A stretch of DNA of 64,000 nt, from the NCBI GenBank assembly GCA_000827495.1, contig KN817633.1, positions 60,349 to 124,348 on the forward strand, written 5' to 3'. The stretch's first letter is position 1; the number at the start of each line of letters is the position of its first letter. This stretch comes from Hypholoma sublateritium FD-334 SS-4 (taxonomy: Eukaryota > Basidiomycota > Agaricomycetes > Agaricales > Strophariaceae). Positions 23,736 to 34,235 of this stretch are shown piece after piece. Below the pieces are notes generated by a model. That model saw only the letters and a list, made by a program, of their open reading frames with translations, was not told the origin of the DNA and made no database searches. The position numbers and the translations under genes were made by a program.

Positions 23736-25725
23736 TTACGTCTGGTCCGGTACATGATTTTGGTGCAAAGTATTGCTCGTCGACGCAAAGCTCTCCTTCT
23801 GTGCCACGCCGGACATGGTAATGCTCTCTGCGGGCGACAAATAGGACGCCGGCTCAGAGACCACTTCGAACCGCGTACTCCTGACGCTTCTGCGGTGGTC
23901 GTGGGTGGAGCGCTCCTGCTTCGCCTGCAGGATCTTGCGCGCATTGAGAGATCCCAGGAGGGAGTTCACGTATACTAGACAGTGTGTTGATGAGAGGCTG
24001 TGTCAAACTTGCGCGTAAAAGCTGTCCGACTTACGTTTGTTGAGGGAGAAATACATGCCGACGTAGATGAACTTAAGGGGCCAGATAGAGTACTGTGACA
24101 CAGGTGAGCACGAGTGTCAATGAAGAAGCTGATTGCGCATTGAGCTCACCGTTATCAAGCAGAGAAGGGCAAATATACTGTAGGAATTGTTCGGTGTACT
24201 TCTACTTCTGAGTTCGCCGCGAAGCTTACCTGGTTAGTAATCCTTGGAGGATGATTAATAAATGCAGTTAACTCAAGACTAGAAGTAGAGCTACCTGTAT
24301 TGATTGTCATCACAATTAGGGTTGTGAGTAGCGAGTCTGTTCTGCGAAGGAAGTTCAGCAACAGCCTTCGGATAACAGAATAAGCTACTCACTGCTCGAT
24401 GCCGGTGCGACTCCTGTACAACAATACGCAGAGAGATACTGCGATCAGGGTGTCTGCGAGTGCCGCGGCGGAAAAGGTGATATAGAGGTACACCTACACA
24501 TCGAACCTTGAAAGGGGATGTTGTCGATATAAATTGAGCATACTTACAGAAAATGTGTCGAGGCGCGCGAAGAGGCGTACTATAAATCTACAAGATGGTC
24601 AACATTGTAATTTGTAACTCGGTGGGCTTTCTTGCACATACGCCTTCGACGCGAAGACTGAAATTGAAGCGTGAGATTACATAAATCGAGTACCAGATGC
24701 GCAAAGGACTATTTACTCACTCAACCCGGTTACTGGACAAAGCAGACGTTCAGCGCATATTCTGCAGAGCTCGGCTGGACTTACGAAATGTAATCATGGT
24801 CGGTATCATCTGCATCTGCGTTAATACACGCCTATCTTATATTTGGAAAAGTAACGGGGCTCACCACGATGGCAGGCAAGGCGACTCGCAGCCTTGGCCT
24901 ATAACGTCCACATACTGCGTTCGATGTAAGCAAGAAGCGGAGAACCGGCGTGGACATGTGGCCTACATAGAAAGAGTCGGTATGCAAGGAAACTATAATG
25001 GGTGACAGTGAGAAATGTGAGGGAACTTCATAGATAATGGAGAACGTACATTCGCACAATTATGCCAGTCAAACTCTGCATGTAAAAGAGTTTGGTGAGA
25101 TGATACCGATCGTCCTATAGTTCAAGCTAGCCTTACGGTGAGGTATATAGCGACCTAGGAGAGAGGACTTGCTCATAAGAATCTCGAATACGCGACGTTC
25201 CGTATTTGACAGCACTCACTATTATTGACCTTAAAATAGATTCAGCATAGGCGCGGCGTGCCACATTCAAGTCACCGCAGTTCGACCGGGATGGATTACT
25301 CACCAGGTTGGGGCAGCCAGAACTCCTATGTGCCCGAAATTCGTGACTAGGTAGAAGTATAGGGTATGCGAGATGAGCGCCGTGTGCAGAGTGTCCACGC
25401 TCCTGTCCTCGTCTCAGAAAGAATGATCGTGCACGATACCAATCGATATGTTTACCATAGGAAGAGCACCTGGGAGTGGTCAGAGCTTGAGCGCCATGAT
25501 AAGCTCAGGGTTGAACGTTGACTCACGAGACACCGCATAAGGGGGCCGTCTGACCCCGACGTCTGAGTGTACAGGAACGTTTGCAAGATCGTAAGTCCGT
25601 GAAGCCTGCGTGTTACGGTATGTATAAGGACCACCGGCATCCATTCGAGGCGGCCGAGAGACATACACTGCGGCCAGCAGCCCAGCTATAAGAACAGCCC
25701 CAAGCGTGCTGTCGAGCTCGCCCAT
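23736..25725 (-). CDS. DUF6534-type seven-helix membrane protein
   Basis: Seen: start at 25725 (MGELDSTLGAVLIAGLLAAV) spliced to LHGLTILQTFLYTQTSG, then VDTLHTALISHTLYFYLV and TNFGHIGVLAAPTW. This order (DSTLGA, hydrophobic helix, LQT-Y-Y, DTLH..L..H..Y.YLV) is the hallmark of the DUF6534 family that is heavily expanded in mushrooms. The C-terminus follows the usual YVNSLLGSLNAR pattern (NSLLGSLNARKILQAKQERS) and a short hydrophilic tail ending NHVPDQT at 23736. Many small exons and introns lie between, so the central splice pattern is inferred. Known: these are plasma or endomembrane proteins of unknown function, with a topology that resembles receptor-like proteins. No regulatory clue was visible. 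Confidence 0.8.
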
Positions 25726-26399
25726 CGTCGGACGCGGTCACGGAGCTCGGCTGTGGGGGAGAGTGGGGAGACGAAAGAAGAGGCCCGTGAATAAACATCG
25801 CTGTGGGAGAATGTGTTACTCGTCTTCATCGGCCTGGTGGCCAACGTGAGATTGTGGAGAAATACTCTGGTTACTTTTATGGGATACGATCTGGGGTCAT
25901 CGATGGAAACAAATTAATCCCTTGCAGTCTAATAGCCTGAGAGGGTTTCAAGAAAATTTGTCATGGCGACATTTTCGACGTGCCTGGATCCGACAAGCCA
26001 AACGTGGGAGACACCTAAGGAAAATGCGAGAGATAGCGCGCTGGGTGCGGAATGTAAAGTATTTGATACTTTGGAGATAAGCAAACGCAAAGCAAATGCC
26101 AGGTGTATTCGGTGTTTAGAAGCTGTTCATGGTTGGTTCATGGTTTTACTAAAGGATTAAGTTCTGTCGAGAAATATGTACTAGATGCATCAGCAAGGCA
26201 TCAGAGACTGCAGACAGTATAGCCTACCACTAATATCTTCTCACCTGCCCCGCATTTTTGGCGAGTCCGGGGTAGGACTTGAAATTTGAAGCTTTGGAGA
26301 TTGAAGGCAAGTTGAAGAACTCCGAGTCAGTGAAGCTAGAACTGAGGGATTTGCCATCCGAGGCAGAGTTGGCGTGGCTTATTTGCCAGTTATCATGTG
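25726..26399. other. Intergenic before tRNA-Gly
   Basis: Upstream region of the DUF6534 gene followed by about 0.6 kb leading to the first tRNA-Gly gene. Short open frames such as 25963-26160 have no recognisable product. Confidence 0.4.
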
Positions 26400-26471
26400 A
26401 CACCGATGGTGAAGCGGTTATCATGCTTGCCTTCCAAGCAAGCGGCAGGGGTTCGACTCCCCTTCGGTGTA
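26400..26471 (+). tRNA. tRNA-Gly (anticodon UCC), copy 1
   Basis: The 72-nt sequence folds as a cloverleaf: acceptor ACACCGA pairs with TCGGTGT plus discriminator A, anticodon stem CTTGC/GCAAG encloses loop CTTCCAA (anticodon TCC at 26433-26435), and the T arm AGGGG/CCCCT holds TTCGACT. No intron. A T-rich run just downstream (about 26474) can end RNA polymerase III transcription. Identical to the copies at 41965 and 56626. Confidence 0.95.
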
Positions 26472-26725
26472 ACTTTTTGGTTCTTTTTTCATGGCGCCAA
26501 GGGCAAGCTCAAGAACATGCCCTGCTGCAGCCTGCAGCCTGCTAATGCGAAAGCCAAGTTCGAGCCAAGTCGATATTTAGGCGCCGGCCACTGCGCCGCC
26601 GGTTCAGAAAACGACATCGGCCATTTTTAGTCATCGTAATTACAGTGTGGGAAAAGGTGAGGTGGACTGGAGCCGACTGGCTACCAGCGACGTCTTTCCT
26701 CACTTACTTCTGCCCATCACCGTGA

Positions 26726-29700
26726 ATGGTTCCTGTTCCTATTACTTCCCGCCATTCTTCACGCCTTCTATACATCATCCTATCTGCAGTATCGAACTAT
26801 GTGCCCCGCCTTGTCTTTCGCAGCGATGTCGCCCCCGCTTCACTCGCCAAGCGCGACAGCGAGTTTGACCCCCACAAACCTAGCTCTATCGTCTTCGTTG
26901 TCCTCATTCCAATCCTCGTCTTATCATCTGGTCTATTTGCCGGTCTAACATTGGGCTACATGAGTCTTGACGAGACTCAGCTGAATGTCCTCAGCATCAG
27001 CGGAACACCGTATGTCTTCTGTTTATATGCGATGTCTAAAACTCACAGGGGAGCAGGGATCAGCGGAAATACGCCAACAAGATCATGCCCATCCGCAAAA
27101 ATGGGCATCTTCTGCTCGTCACGCTGCTTCTCGCGAATATGATCGTCAATGAGTCTCTGCCCGTCATTGCAGACCCAATCCTTGGGGGAGGGGTGCAGAG
27201 CGTGGTTGTCTCGACCGTGCTTATCGTTATGTGAGTCTCAGAAGGTTACGAATAGGCTGGCTTCTCCGCAAGTTCGTCCGCGATCTACGGGACTGCACGG
27301 GCAAGGATAATGACCTAAATCCGTAATGGATGTCGAAAAAGGACTTCGGACCGTGAAGAACCCACCCATGCCCTCATATCTTGGATACTTTCCTGGCCAA
27401 GTTCTATGTGGCATATCGTGCTCAGTCCCGGTTCCATTGGCATGTCCAGGTCAGCTCTTGCTGCACAAAGCTAGAGATTTGTCTTTGATGTATCTCCGAA
27501 AGTATCGTGTGCTGTGCACAGTACTGCGCTCCACGAAGGCCCCTCCTTCATGACGTCACGCGTCCTTAATTGCCAATCCTATACCCCTTCTTTATTTTTG
27601 TAGCCTCTGCATCGCTTTTTTTGCCGTACTAATGCTGTGCCCGTTAGCTTCGCCGAGATCATTCCGCAGTCTCTCTTCACTCGCCATGGTCTATACCTCG
27701 GAGCAAAGATGGCAGGGTTCACTAAAATCCTCATCTATTTCATGGTGCGTTATCACGCGTTCATCAATTATGCCAACAGCTAACTTGAAATCCATTTGTA
27801 GGGTGTAATTGCATGGCCCGTGGCCAAGCTCCTGGAATTTGTCCTCGGTTCACACCACGGTATCATCTACCGACGTGCAGGTAAACGAAATGCTTTACAT
27901 AGTCACGCAAGAAATATTGATGGCTGTGATTATAGAATTAAAAGAATTAATTGCCATGCACTCTAGCCAGGCGACGCATGGGGGTGACCTCAAGACCGAT
28001 ACCGTAACAATTATCGGCGCTACACTCGACCTCCAGGAAAAGGTGGTCCGCCAAGCCATGACGCCTATCAAGGACGTGTTCATGCTGTCGATCGAGTCCA
28101 AGCTCGACTACGCCCTGCTCAAGAAGATCTGCCAGACAGGGCACAGTCGCGTGCCTGTCTACGAGGAAGTCGATGTTCCAGCCTCAGTCATCGCGCAGAT
28201 CGATAACACTGGTACGCGCACGGAGCCCTCGACACAGCGCACACAGAAGGTGAAGAAGATTATCGGCATGTTGCTTGTCAAGCAGTGTGTACTGCTCGAC
28301 CCGAAAGGTGCGTTTAGGCCAGGCTTTTGGTGAGAAGCCGCTGCTAAATAGTACATATATGCGCCAAATTTAGATGCAACACCTCTCCGCAAGATTCCAT
28401 TGAATAAAGTACCCTTCGTTCCCAATAACGAGCCCTTGTTGGGTATCCTTGACCGCTTTCAAGAGGGACGAAGCCACATGGCTATCGTGAGTCGCTTTAG
28501 CGTGGACAAGGTGATACTCATTCTCGGACTTCTGTATCATTGTTTGACAATTTTCTTCAAGGCTGCTTCTGTAAAAAAAGCGGTCAAACTTGGTCTAACA
28601 CAACGTCTTCGCAAGCGGGTTGGGATGGATACAGACTCGGACTCTGACTCAGATACGACCGACGAGGACAAGCGCAAGACCTTCACGGCAGACAAGAGGA
28701 CGCCCCGTACAGGTCGCAGGCGCCTCCTCGGAGGCAGGAAGCACTCGAAGGACATCGAAGAAGGTCCCGAGGACAGCGAGACCGCGAAGGAGGCCGACCC
28801 AACCCCGGGCCTCGTTGTTCTCCCAACAGGATTTGCTAGCGCTTCTCCGAGTGATTCTGGGCACAGCCACAATTTCGAATCGGAGAAGACGGTGCACCAC
28901 GATGATGAGGAAGAGGTGAATGAGGCGAAGGCTGAATCGGAGAAGAAGAGCGCTGCGCTGGGGGCGAAGAAGACGAAGCTTTCCGGGTTCCAGTTGCCGA
29001 AGGTGGCGTCTGCAATGGCGTCGATGTCATTGCTTGAGCAGGATACGCCCGCTGATGCGGTTCTGGCGAAAGCGGGTGCTGCAGAGGTGGGTTTTGTCAT
29101 AAGATTATACCGAGCCGGTTTGACCCATGACTGTTGTAGTTTTTGCAAGGCTATGATCCTGCGGTAATGCCGTTGGGTATCATCACATTAGAGGATGTTT
29201 TGGAAGGTATGTTATGGTTGCCAACGTTACTAAACTCTTCTCATCGGCACCTATGTTGAACAGAACTTATTGGCGAGGAAATATATGACGAATTCGACGA
29301 TATGGGCGCTCATGGAGATCCGTACGAAGTGCCTCCAGCCCCTGCTGTCCCTGCGATAACAGTTGAGCAAGAGGCATCTGAGGGCGGCCCCTCTGGTGTA
29401 ACTCATGGCAACTCGTCGAGCCGCCGCTCCTCTTTCACTCAGCGTTCAACTACAAGTGGTAATCAAAGCCATGTACCCAAGGCCTCCGTGCTGAGCATGA
29501 CGAAACCTGGCGCCCTCAAGGGTCTCGGATTCTTCCGCGCACGCAGCGCACCCCCAGTACCTCGCGACATGGCTGAACACGAGGCACACGGCGAAGGTGA
29601 AAAGACGGTACACATCAACGAGGGCATGAACACGGAGATCCTACCCGGCCCTATATCGAACCCATCCGTACCCCCTGGCGGCGCACCGACTAGCGCGTCG

Positions 29701-30405
29701 ATCCTCATGCCGCGCCCCGTGCGCGGCACCGGGCGGCACCCGCCGTCCGTCATCCTCGAGCAGCACAGCAGCGTGTCGTCGTCCGACTCGGGCGGCGGCG
29801 TGAGCGCGCTCGCGCATGCGCCACAAGAGTTGCCCACGCCTGCACCCGTGCTCGCGGCTCCCGTGCCCCGCCCCGCCGTCGTGGGCCTGTCTGCGTCGGC
29901 GGGTGGTGCTCCGAACTCGAAGGCGTCCGTGCGCACGGCGTCGCCTGCGCCGAGCCCCGCGCTCGAGGCTATTTTGCTTGACCGCAAGCGCCGGCTACAT
30001 GCTGCGGGGACAGGCGCTGCTGCTGCGGGCCCCGTGGCTCCTGCGCCTTCGGCGGGCGGTCCTGGCGCATCTGCGGGAAACCCTGTGCTACTCGGTGCGG
30101 TGGCGGCAACGCTGGGCGCGGCGACGGCGTCGTTCACTATCGGGCGGGAGGCGGCGCCGACGTCGACGTTCACCGTTGGGAGGGAGCCGACCGCGGCGAG
30201 TACTGTGGCTCCGCCGCTGGTGGCTGCTCCATCGTCGGGCAGCGTTGGGGGGAAAGCATTAGCGAGCGCGGTGAAGGGGACGCGCTTCAAGAGCAGCCCG
30301 CTAGGCGGTGGCGAGCGCGCGGGGGTGGTGGTTGCCGAGCAGGTGAATGCGGCATATACTCAGGGGACTGAGGAGAAGGATGAAGCGCCGGAGTATGTGA
30401 TTTGA
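26726..30405 (+). CDS. MAM3: Mam3/CNNM-type membrane protein (DUF21 plus CBS domains)
   Basis: Seen: N-terminal signal/hydrophobic segment, then VVLIPILVLSSGLFAGLTLG with YMSLDETQLNVLSISGTP, spliced to KYANKIMPIRKNGHLLL and VTLLLANMIVNESLPVI, then FAEIIPQSLFTRHGLYLGAK: the DUF21 (CNNM) transmembrane domain. Next come ELKELIAMHSSQATHGGDL, DLQEKVVRQAMTPIKDVFML and TGHSRVPVYEE, and PLGIITLEDVLEELIGEEIY: the CBS pair. A long Ser/Pro/Ala-rich cytosolic tail ends EAPEYVI. Known: yeast Mam3 is vacuolar and affects metal (Mn/Co/Zn) and Mg handling; the family includes the CNNM Mg transporters. One intron (about 27232-27647) is near 416 nt, far longer than the usual 50-60 nt here. The linker between CBS motifs carries an inserted acidic Ser/Asp-rich stretch. 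Start at 26726 is the first ATG in frame. Confidence 0.92.
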
Positions 30406-31209
30406 AGGTGATGGTTAAACGTTAAACGTCAAGATGTAAGAGTGGGGTACCAAATATCCAGGGATGCGCGGGAGTGCCTGTTACATAGATGTTGGTGGAC
30501 TCTTCGTTCGATTGATGAGTGTTGTTCTCTTTTTGGTGTTACAAACTGTACGGCGTGTTTCTCGTTCGAACGCGATGAATGGTGTTCGTTTGTGTTGTCG
30601 CTACTATGTACTTGGCGTACATTAAGCGTTTTGACTTTTAGTCGCTATTTCCTTTAGGGTCTTCGTCTTCGTCTTCGAACGGAGAAAGGGAGAAAGCAGT
30701 GCAGCGTCCAATATGATCCGCCACCAGGGGTCTGTGTGCACAAGCTGTGCACAGCTTGTACACAGCTCGAGGGTAGCTTCCGAGTCGGTACTACGTCATC
30801 GGGCGCTTACTGTCAGGCGCGGAATTTTACCAGACAGTCATTTCCTGTGGCCCCGCTATTTTCCGTCCTGTCCGGCGAAGTAGACGACTGCACACAGTCA
30901 GCCAACGAAGTTCGCCTACCCACGGAGCCCTTGACGTCTTCTACCGCGGACTTACACAAGTAAAGGCCTCCAAAATGCTCAACTAAACGACGAAGACGTG
31001 GTTTTCGTAAAAACAGTAAAATCATGCATTATCGACTACAGCACATGATCGAAATATTGTCCAAACTTCTCCAACTCGCTCAGCCAGCAGTATTCGGAGT
31101 GCACAATGAAACGCGACTGCTTGGTCGTGTATATATTTAGTATGGGACATACACTCTGGGATATTCCACGTACCCCGCCACTGGCACTGGCAACTCTCGC
31201 GGAGCTGCC
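30406..31209. other. Intergenic, 3' flanks of Mam3 and Kre9-like copy A
   Basis: From about 30621 this stretch belongs to the first of two tandem duplicated blocks and matches about 33136-33657. It is non-coding as far as can be seen and contains a short CTTCGT repeat near 30660-30680. Confidence 0.5.
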
Positions 31210-31767
31210 TTAGAACAAACTGTCGCTCCCGGTGATAGTGAAGGCAGGGGAGAAGTCACCGGAGTCTCCGAACACTGCGCAGAGGATTACTTTCTTTATA
31301 ATCTCACTTTAGGATACAAACGCACGCTGGATCTCGTAGTTGGTGCCATTAATAACATCAGGGACGGTAAAGCTGGCTTCGCCGTCGAGGATGCTGAATC
31401 CGGTAGCAAGTACGACTGTTCATCGTTGTTAGTGACATTGAAAATAACAGATCAGGGAAGGACGCACTTGGGGTAGGAGTGCCACCCTTAACAAGCATGA
31501 TCTGGCCGATGCTGTTAGTGATTTGGGCGGGAGCGTTGGCGGTCTCCCTGCGCATGATTTAGTGACAAATAAATCATGATAAATGTGGGAAGCAAAGGTA
31601 ACATACCAAGTGACAGTCTGCGTAGAGCCAACCGTCCATACAGAGCTGGCTGTCGGGCTCGTGATGATTGGGACGAAGACGTCTTGAGCACTGCGAGCGT
31701 TCAACGAGATGGCACTGGTAGAGGAGGCAAGAGCTGCTGCCAAGGTCGTGACACCGATGAATTTCAT
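31210..31767 (-). CDS. Small secreted Kre9/Knh1-domain protein, copy 1
   Basis: Seen: start at 31767 gives a signal peptide (MKFIGVTTLAAALASSTSA), then SLNARSAQDVFVPIITSPTA, VWTVGSTQTVTW, ETANAPAQITNSIGQIMLV, TPTPIVLATGFSILDGEA, FTVPDVINGTNYEIQ and LFGDSGDFSPAFTITGS. Three short introns join four exons into about 131 residues. Known: this is the fold-size of the Kre9/Knh1 N-terminal domain (PF10342) found in fungal cell-surface proteins linked to beta-1,6-glucan. Unlike the longer members, it has no Ser/Thr-rich stalk or GPI signal, so the mature protein of about 110 residues is probably secreted or wall-trapped. Its twin lies 2.47 kb away on the same strand, and a third copy at 40579. A TATATAAG box sits 99 bases upstream. 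Confidence 0.85.
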
Positions 31768-33135
31768 TGTTGACGTAGAAGAGAAAAGTGTGTTGTTGAG
31801 AAGTAGGTTTATTGTCCTAAGTCTTGACTGGATCGAGGATGTTGTTTCTGAGCCAGGCATAATGTCTTATATACTGTCGTCTATACCTTTCTCCCAGGAG
31901 CGCACAATTCTGGAAGTCGGTCTCTTCTGACCACCGTGGGTGTGTCGAATCAGTGAGCATACGTGTGCGAAGGATAAAGATCTTGCAGCAGTCAGTACAT
32001 CGTCCAAGCAAACATCCGTCATCCATTCTATGTCCAATATTATCTCTCACTAACGACAGATCTACTGTCGATCAATATAATCATTATCAAGGACAAAAAT
32101 AGAGTACGAGTTGTCAATCGACGGTGCATGACTTATTCGTTGAATAGATTAGCTCATTCGCCCAAATACTTGCCAAATACCGACTATGAACTGCTACTAT
32201 ATATCACGAAAGAAAAATTCTACCTACGTTCGGTATTCCAGCCCTTGGTGGATCATTATCGCTGCAGTTGTTATTTGAGGCTACACAGGAACGTAGATAT
32301 TTTGAAATGTCAAGTAGTGCGTATGGCATCTCGTTACAGTATCACTCAGCAGCGTTCATCCCACATATCGTGACGCCGGCAGGAGAGTCCCGTTTTACTC
32401 TGAATATCCGCTAATCTCACTGTGGGGAGGTCTATCTTTAATTAGACGCGGTTATAGACGGAGAATTCAGGAGAGCTTCCCCTATTTCTTGTGCAGTATG
32501 CAGTACGTATTTTTGATTACAATACATAAATGTAGGCGATGCCAGATTGGTACCACCGCCTAAACTTGGTTTTATTCTCTACTGTATTTAGTTAACAAAT
32601 GTAAGTGTCATACGCGTCGCAGCGGCAAACACTGATCTTTCACCTTCAAGTTATCATACTCCCAGAAGATGGTGTAAGTTAAGGGCCGTAAGCGGCAGAT
32701 CTTGTCTGAGTCTCCGTGCAGTTTTCCAACGTGTTAATTCCGAAGAAACGAGAAAAAGTGCGCGGAACGCAAGGTTTACTCCATACTACCGCTGTGAGTA
32801 AGTACTTAATTCATATATTTAAGCACACAGTAGGGTAAAGCAGCCGTAGGGTTCCAGGTTTCCAGTGTGGAGAACTATTGCGCCGCTTTGAGATTCTAGA
32901 ACGTTGCTCTCTAAGAGCAGCACCTTCGCCGAGGAGGGGAAAAGATTAGGATGTAATAACAAAGACATAAGTATATGTACTTGTATAAATTAGAAACATA
33001 CATACACAATGTGTGTCGACAAAGAGGGACATACTTCCAACTTGATCGCTCTATCGAACCTCAAGGACTCTTCAGACAGTGTCAGTCAGGGATAAAATCG
33101 GGAGCTGCTTATTTTTGTTGTCATGTGTGGCCCAA
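31768..33135. other. Upstream region of Kre9-like copy 1 and spacer between duplicated blocks
   Basis: 31768-32611 is the promoter side of block A and aligns with the matching part of block B. 32612-33135 is a spacer of about 525 bases, AT-rich, with no gene seen. Confidence 0.5.
31866..31873 (-). promoter_or_regulatory. TATA box of Kre9-like copy 1
   Basis: TATATAAG on the minus strand in the wider context CAGTATATAAG, 99 bases upstream of the ATG. The same box occurs at the same distance in the two other paralogues. Confidence 0.65.
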
Positions 33136-33657
33136 ATTAAGCGTTTAGTCGTTGTTTCCTTTAGGGTGTAAGTATTCACATTCAAAGGGGAGTTGCAAAG
33201 CAGTGCAGTATCTAATGATCCGCCGCAATCTGCGACGTGTGTCTGCACAGCTTGTGGGAAGGGCTGCTCCGGAACCACTTACGTCACCGGGCGCCTAAGT
33301 ACTGTTGAGCGCGGAAAGTTACCGGACCGTACGGCCGTAGCGGTCATCGATCTATTCGTCCTGCCTTGTAAAGTAAAACCACCAGAGGAAATGCGTTAGG
33401 GGGAGGGGGTTTAAATCTATCGAACACTAAGAGAAAAGGTCCTCGTAAACTCATTTAATTTTCAAGGACGAGATACATCGGCAACTGCTAATACTGCGTA
33501 CATGCGTTCTAAAATAATTGTCCAAATCTCTGCGATTTACTCAATAGCATTTGACGGCGCGATGAAATGGGACTGGTTAGTTGTATTTGTATCAGTAGTA
33601 TGAAATACGATTTCCGAGATATTCCACGTACCTGCCACTAACTCTGGCGTAGCCGTC

Positions 33658-34235
33658 TTAAAACAAACTGTCGCTTCCGGTGATGGTGAAGGCAGGAGAG
33701 AAGTCGCCGGAGTCTCCAAACACTGCATCAGAGGGTTACTTTCTTTATATTAATCTCACTTTAGGATGGAAACGCACGCTGAATTTCGTAGTCGGTGCCG
33801 TTGATCACGTTGGGGACGGGAAAGCTGACTGTGCCGTCGAGGATGCTGAATCCTGTAGCAAGGACGACTGCTTATCCGAATCAGCCCACAGCGTTTTAAG
33901 TCATTTTAGATATGTAAAGAAGGAAGAACGCACGTGGGGTTGGAGTGCCTCCCTTAACAAGCATGACCTGGCCGATACTATTGGTGATATGTACGGGGGC
34001 GTTGGCAGTCTCCCTGTGCATGATTTAAGTCAAAGGTTAATCATGATACATGGAGGGGAGACAAGTTAACATACCAAGTGACTTTCTGCGTAGAGCCAAC
34101 CGTCCATACAGAGCTTGATGTGGGGCTGGTGATGACTGGGACGAAGACGTCTTGAGCACTGCGAACGACCAACGAGATGGCACTGGCAGAGGAGGCAAGA
34201 GCCGCCGCCAAGGTCGTGACACTGATGAATTTCAT
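33658..34235 (-). CDS. Small secreted Kre9/Knh1-domain protein, copy 2
   Basis: Seen: start at 34235 with signal peptide MKFISVTTLAAALASSASA, then SLVVRSAQDVFVPVITSPTS, VWTVGSTQKVTW, an exon rich in ITNSIGQVMLVKGGTPTP, VLATGFSILDG, NGTDYEIQ and FGDSGDFSPAFTITGSDSLF. Exon-intron organisation is the same as copy 1, with all splice junctions intact. Known and inferred role as for copy 1: a one-domain secreted or wall-associated protein of the Kre9/Knh1 family. It lies in duplicated block B. Substitutions relative to copy 1 (for example DGEAS to DGTVS) are conservative, suggesting the copy is still under selection, though this needs a codon-level count. Confidence 0.84.

Larger units (their letters stand above)
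30621..32611. repeat. Tandem duplicated block A (carries Kre9-like gene 1)
   Basis: By eye this block aligns with 33136-35012. Shared landmarks in the same order are ATTAAGCGTTT at the left end, GCAGTGCAG...ATGATCCGCC, the whole Kre9-like gene with its introns, the TATATAAG box, a shared upstream region and ACAAATGTAAG at the right end. Similarity is strongest over the gene and weaker, with small indels, in the flanks. Boundaries are approximate. Confidence 0.8.

Noticed and set aside
26279..26545. Open frame running across tRNA-Gly copy 1
   Set aside because: It is read through the tRNA; the same text recurs at the other tRNA copies only because the tRNAs are identical.
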